Assembly: GCA_035370245.1 (NCBI GenBank)
Contig: DAOOVO010000052.1
Span: 1-27,664 of the forward strand
Source: Pseudobacteroides sp035370245
GTDB taxonomy: Bacteria > Bacillota > Clostridia > Acetivibrionales > DSM-2933
Direction: 5' to 3'
Length of the DNA: 27,664 bases
Positions 23,817 through 27,664 of this stretch are shown here, in pieces. The notes below the pieces were generated by a model. The model was given only the letters and a program-made list of their open reading frames with translations. It made no database searches and was not told the origin of the DNA. Numbering within the stretch: position 1 is the stretch's first letter; every line of letters begins with the position of its first letter. The position numbers and the translations under genes were made by a program.

Positions 23817-24867
23817 AGAAATTTATTGGGAAAAAGGATATGGTTTTATATATCAAGATGATGAAAAGATTTATTTCAAAATTGAAGATATTGAAGTTAA
23901 TAATAAAAATGAAATACAAGAGGGAAAAAGAGTTACTTTTCAAAAAGGGGTGGGAGATAATGGAAGACCCCGGGCTTTTAAAATAAGAATTGAAAATGGT
24001 GAAACAAATGAAGATTCTAGACAAGCAAAAAAACAAATTAACTATTTTTTGCCATTTGATACTAATAAAATGCTTAAGAATAGATGTAGTATAGTTGATG
24101 AAATGGATAATTTGAATTTAAAGCTAAATAAATATGCTTTTTTTAAAGACAATAAATTTATTCTATTTAAAAAGGATAGAAAGGGTGGCTTTCAATATCA
24201 GATTAAATTGGATTTGAAGAGAAATGATTTAGTTGGTATGATGAATAAAATTAGAATAAGGCAAGCGAATACAATTAAAGAGGGATATGATAACTTTAAA
24301 GAAATTAATTATAAACCGAACGGAAAATTTGTTAATGGTCTTGGATTGCCTTCAGTATATGAAGTCTCATTAAACTTGCATCATATTTATGGTATACCGT
24401 ATATACCTTCAAGTTCCATCAAGGGGATTACTAGAATGTGGGTATTAAAAAGATATTTTAATGGTAAAGAAGAAGAAGCCGAAAAAGAGGAGTGGTTTTG
24501 TAAAATATTTGGAACAAATACAAAAAGAGGAGAGATTATATTTTTTGACTCTTACCCAGATGCTGGCTTGAAAATTGATTTTGATATTATTAACCCACAT
24601 TTTGCTGACTATTATACGAAAAATAAAAAACCACCACTTGACACTGAGAACCCGAATCCAATATACTTCTTAGTTTTAAAAGATGCATCTTTCAATATAT
24701 ATATTTCAATTAAGGATAATGATAATTTTGTAATAAAGCATTCCGAAATTAATGGGAATGCTTTGGATGTGACAAAATATTTTATTAAAAGAGCACTTGA
24801 GGAGATTGGTTTAGGAGCGAAAACTGCCCTTGGATATGGGGTTGTGACTTATCAGGAGATGGGATAA
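23797..24867 (+). CDS. cmr6: Cmr6 with N-terminal cold-shock-like domain
   Basis: A 356-residue protein. The main part (about 90-356) is Cmr6: VNGLGLPSVYEVSLNLHHIYGIPYIPSSSIKGITRMWVLKRYF, broken here for description, and the GLGAKTALGYGVV end. Cmr6 is a Cas7-type subunit that caps the backbone next to Cmr1. The first about 70 residues match a cold-shock (S1-like OB) domain: GIIKEIYWEKGYGFIYQDD (RNP1-like KGYGFI), KIYFKIEDI, EGKRVTFQKG and GRPRAFKIR. This fusion is unusual, as ordinary Cmr6 lacks it to my knowledge. It may add a second RNA contact. The start is GTG 23797 or 23800, behind AAGGAAG (23781-23787); ATG 23803 has no good site. It overlaps cmr5 by 20 bases. Confidence 0.9.
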   Translation: MVMGIIKEIYWEKGYGFIYQDDEKIYFKIEDIEVNNKNEIQEGKRVTFQKGVGDNGRPRAFKIRIENGETNEDSRQAKKQINYFLPFDTNKMLKNRCSIVDEMDNLNLKLNKYAFFKDNKFILFKKDRKGGFQYQIKLDLKRNDLVGMMNKIRIRQANTIKEGYDNFKEINYKPNGKFVNGLGLPSVYEVSLNLHHIYGIPYIPSSSIKGITRMWVLKRYFNGKEEEAEKEEWFCKIFGTNTKRGEIIFFDSYPDAGLKIDFDIINPHFADYYTKNKKPPLDTENPNPIYFLVLKDASFNIYISIKDNDNFVIKHSEINGNALDVTKYFIKRALEEIGLGAKTALGYGVVTYQEMG

Positions 24868-24922
24868 AATATGTCAATATATCTCTAAAAAATATTTATC
24901 TCAGTTCAGTTGGAGGCATATC

Positions 24923-26386
24923 ATGAGAAATATTTATTATGAATTAATGCAAAAAAGTGAATTGTGGAAGCGCATGTCCAGAACCAATGAGAAACAGAGA
25001 GGAGAGGCAGAAGAATATTACAAGTCTGAATTAATGCCACTTATTATTGATTATTTTCTGCAAAAAAACTCTCTCCAGGGGGAATGTGAGGCGATGGCCT
25101 TAACACTAGGAACTTCATATGAACCTTTAGTTCTTTCAATTTTTGCACTGAAACCCAAAAAAGTAATAATTCTTTATACCGATAAGTCCCATCACCTTCT
25201 TGATGATGTAATAGAATTCACAAAATTAAAACCAAGTCAATATGTGGCAACTGATGTTGATGCTGAAAATCCGTTACAGCTCTACCAAAAAATAAAAGAT
25301 GTCTATGAAAAATGGAGAAGACCAAAGAACATATATGTTGACTTTACAGGCGGAACAAAATCAATGGCAGCAGGGTGTGCGATGGCGGGATCTGCTATAG
25401 GTGCCAAACTGATTTACGTTAGCGGTAATTATCTTACAGATCTTAGAAAGCCTGAACCGGGAAGCGAAAAGCTATGTTATATTGATGATCCCTATACTGT
25501 TTTTGGAGATTTGGAAAGAGAACAGGCAATTTCACTATTTAATAAAATGGACTATGTATCTGCTTATAGGATATTTGAGGAACTTGAGCAAAGAGTTCCG
25601 AGAACAAAAGAGTATAGTGCTTTAAAATACATATCAAAAGCATATAACGCATGGGACAGCCTTGATATCAGCGTAGCATCGGAAAATTTGTCTAAATGCT
25701 GTGAAATAGTTAAAGCAGAAGGTAAATTAGAGAAAAGTTTTATTCTGAATTCTCATATTGAGAAGTTGGAAGAACAATTAAATACTATAAAAGTGTTGGA
25801 GAAAATTCATTGCAGTGAAGAAGCAGCTAAAGACAAGAGCGTAATATTTAATAATGTTGGTTATTTGATTGCCAATTTATATCAGAATGCCATGAGAAGA
25901 GAAATGCAGGAGAAATATGAAATGGCTTCCCTTCTTTTATACCGCATTCTTGAAATTGTTGAACAAAAAAGGCTATGGAATCATGGTGTTGATACATCAG
26001 ATGCGGACTTTACTAGGTTGTGTGATGATGAAAACATATTACTTGAGAATGCCAATAAAATTATAAGAAAGATAAAAGGTTTTAGTGAGTGGAAGCAACT
26101 TGACAAGAAAATAAGTCTTTTAGCAGGGTATATACTACTTGCTGCAGTCGGAGACGAGATAATAAAAACTAAAAAGCCAGGAAAAGAAACAGATAGCATA
26201 AATAGATTAAGAAGTAAGGTTGAAGCAAGAAATAACAGTATCTTTGCTCATGGTTACGAGTTCATTGACAAACAAAAATATCTGGATTTCAAAAATGTTG
26301 TTGAAGAATATATGGATATATTTTGTTTTATTGAGAAAATTGATAAAAAGGATATATTTTCGAGATGTGAGTTCATAAAGCTTTAG
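24923..26386 (+). CDS. CARF-HEPN effector ribonuclease (Csm6/Csx1-type, Cas02710 family)
   Basis: A 487-residue protein. The N-terminal half is a CARF domain of the Cas02710 type: MALTLGTSYEPLVLSIF, IILYTDKSH, and VDFTGGTKSMAAGCAMAGSAIGAKLIYVSG (residues about 135-165). The C-terminal half is helical and ends in a HEPN active-site motif RNNSIFAHG, with R436 and H443 (R-x6-H). HEPN RNases of this type are switched on by cyclic oligoadenylate and cut single-stranded RNA without sequence focus. The start follows TGGAGG, 55 bases after cmr6. Its base composition is near that of cas6 (26 G+C in 60 bases from 25321), unlike the cmr block. With the CARF-RelE-like gene it gives this locus two effectors. 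Confidence 0.87.
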   Translation: MRNIYYELMQKSELWKRMSRTNEKQRGEAEEYYKSELMPLIIDYFLQKNSLQGECEAMALTLGTSYEPLVLSIFALKPKKVIILYTDKSHHLLDDVIEFTKLKPSQYVATDVDAENPLQLYQKIKDVYEKWRRPKNIYVDFTGGTKSMAAGCAMAGSAIGAKLIYVSGNYLTDLRKPEPGSEKLCYIDDPYTVFGDLEREQAISLFNKMDYVSAYRIFEELEQRVPRTKEYSALKYISKAYNAWDSLDISVASENLSKCCEIVKAEGKLEKSFILNSHIEKLEEQLNTIKVLEKIHCSEEAAKDKSVIFNNVGYLIANLYQNAMRREMQEKYEMASLLLYRILEIVEQKRLWNHGVDTSDADFTRLCDDENILLENANKIIRKIKGFSEWKQLDKKISLLAGYILLAAVGDEIIKTKKPGKETDSINRLRSKVEARNNSIFAHGYEFIDKQKYLDFKNVVEEYMDIFCFIEKIDKKDIFSRCEFIKL

Positions 26387-26658
26387 AAAATTTTTATATA
26401 TATTGAATATGCGGAGATATTATGGTATGTTTTAAATGAAATAGGTTTTATTGGAGAATTGTTGTTATAAAATTATTGACAAATTTAAAGTGATGTGCTT
26501 GTAAACATTGAAAATAGTGGGGTGTAGGCCTGTGTTGATAACGCAAAAAAGTGTAAAAATGAGCGAAAATATAGTAAATTTCTATAAAAATTATGCATTT
26601 AAGTTCAGTCAAAAAAATCTTGAAAAGCTTATGTATTAAGGCATAGAGCATTTTTTGC
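26387..26658 (+). promoter_or_regulatory. CRISPR leader region
   Basis: This AT-rich gap lies between the last effector gene and the first repeat, on the side from which the array must be transcribed because the repeats end in GAAAC. A perfect -35 TTGACA (26476-26481) is followed after 18 bases by TGTAAA (26500-26505), which is a weak -10. A promoter here would start the array transcript about 145 bases before the first repeat. I see no gene in it. Confidence 0.65.
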
Positions 26659-27574
26659 GTTGAAGTGGTACTTCCAGTAAAATAAGGATTGAAACATGGA
26701 AAATACTTATAAGACTTCTGTCGGACATCCTGTTGAAGTGGTACTTCCAGTAAAATAAGGATTGAAACCAGGAGGAAGTCTAGTTGGTGGTGCTAGATAT
26801 GTAGGTTGAAGTGGTACTTCCAGTAAAATAAGGATTGAAACGATACAAATCCGTCAGCCCTTAATGACAATCCGGACGGTTGAAGTGGTACTTCCAGTAA
26901 AATAAGGATTGAAACATTGTACCTCTTAATGTGTCAGATCCAGAATAAGCAGTTGAAGTGGTACTTCCAGTAAAATAAGGATTGAAACATTTTGAAGCTG
27001 CGGCTGTCGGAGCTCCGCACAGAAGGTTGAAGTGGTACTTCCAGTAAAATAAGGATTGAAACGGTCGCTATCTTCAAATGAATTAACTGTGTTAATGAGT
27101 TGAAGTGGTACTTCCAGTAAAATAAGGATTGAAACTTAGCACTCAATGGAGTTATACCATTTTGCCAATTTGTTGAAGTGGTACTTCCAGTAAAATAAGG
27201 ATTGAAACTAAATAGTTTTTGTAGTGTTATCTGCCAACCAAAAAGTTGAAGTGGTACTTCCAGTAAAATAAGGATTGAAACTGGACACGACAAAATTCTT
27301 GTACCGCCTTGCAACAAGTTGAAGTGGTACTTCCAGTAAAATAAGGATTGAAACAAAAATGTTCTTCAAGATCACAAAACAATTTTTGAATGTTGAAGTG
27401 GTACTTCCAGTAAAATAAGGATTGAAACTCCTCCATGTTGTAAGGATTAAATACGCATTCAAGAGTTGAAGTGGTACTTCCAGTAAAATAAGGATTGAAA
27501 CTTATCCAATCCTGCCAAGTAGGTGTGAGGTGGTAGAGTTGAAGTGGTACTTCCAGTAAAATAAGGATTGAAAC
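26659..27574 (+). CRISPR. CRISPR array, 13 repeats and 12 spacers
   Basis: Thirteen identical 37-base repeats begin at 26659, 26732, 26805, 26879, 26952, 27026, 27099, 27172, 27245, 27318, 27392, 27465 and 27538. Each opens GTTGAAGTGGTACTTCCAGT and ends ATTGAAAC. Twelve spacers are 36 bases (nine) or 37 bases (three). The 5' part holds a small hairpin, GAAGT/ACTTC around a GGT loop, and the last 8 bases are the usual crRNA handle. Transcription from the left is expected. The last repeat is not degenerate, and no repeat follows to the end of the window. The spacers are all different from one another. Confidence 0.99.
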
Positions 27575-27664
27575 TATTCACCCTTTATGGTTTTGGCGAA
27601 CATAGTTATGGTGTAAATTATCAAATTAATTCAGGTAGAATAGCCTAATTTTATCACATTAAAT
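27575..27664. other. Sequence after the last CRISPR repeat
   Basis: About 90 bases of AT-rich DNA follow the array to the window edge. The first 36 bases could be the trailing end of a lost spacer unit, but no repeat stands after them. No gene is visible. Confidence 0.5.

Noticed and set aside
26934..27462. Minus-strand reading frames across the CRISPR array with repeated FQSLFYWKYHF-like peptides
   Set aside because: They are translations of the CRISPR repeat, not genes; the repeat length plus spacer length happens to keep open frames.
26659..27574. Self-targeting spacers against genes in this window
   Set aside because: I saw no long match between a spacer and the rest of the window by eye; a real search of the whole genome would be needed.
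27575..27664. A further, degenerate repeat after the array
   Set aside because: The 37 bases expected after one more 36-base spacer (about 27611 onward) do not resemble the repeat.

Overview
The window looks like a chromosomal segment from a cellulosome-forming clostridium of the Acetivibrio/Hungateiclostridium (Clostridium thermocellum) group. The evidence is low-GC DNA with strong GGAGG ribosome-binding sites, a secreted protein ending in a family 3 carbohydrate-binding module, and a GH53 galactanase that ends in an X-module and type II dockerin like the tail of the scaffoldin CipA. The CRISPR repeat is also of a type I associate with that group. The species cannot be fixed from the sequence alone.

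Layout. 1-1850: a secreted PPC+CBM3 protein and a CheW protein, closed by a hairpin terminator. 1866-3878 (minus): YchF GTPase and a DUF2971 protein. 4058-7041: a PhoB/VanR-type response regulator and a polytopic histidine kinase. 7048-9133 (minus): a small unrecognised STAS-like protein and the dockerin-bearing GH53 galactanase. 9349-12774: a tightly coupled operon of ECF sigma factor, anti-sigma factor, ABC ATPase and ABC-2 permease. 12806-14345: a clear sigma-A promoter inside an inverted repeat, then DUF3842, a CooT-like protein and a YhhN-family membrane protein. 14367-14522: an 11-bp tandem repeat. 14939-16168: a membrane-anchored or secreted protein with three CARDB-like repeats, followed by hairpins and a terminator.

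16779-27574 is a type III-B (Cmr) CRISPR locus: cas6, cmr1, cas10/cmr2, cmr3, a CARF effector, cmr4, cmr5, cmr6, a second CARF effector, then a leader and an array of 13 identical 37-nt repeats with 12 spacers. No cas1 or cas2 is present. Three features stand out. Cas10 has no recognisable HD nuclease domain but keeps its palm motifs, so the system probably acts by cyclic-oligoadenylate signalling plus Cmr4 RNA cleavage. The CARF protein encoded between cmr3 and cmr4 ends in what looks like a RelE/HigB-type mRNA interferase domain rather than HEPN, while the second CARF protein ends in a HEPN motif. Cmr6 carries an N-terminal cold-shock-like RNA-binding domain. The expected chain is: Cas6 cuts the array transcript, the Cmr complex binds phage RNA, Cas10 makes cyclic oligoadenylate, and the two effectors attack RNA or translation by two chemistries. 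The cmr1-cmr6 block is visibly more AT-rich than cas6 and the last CARF gene, suggesting assembly from two sources.
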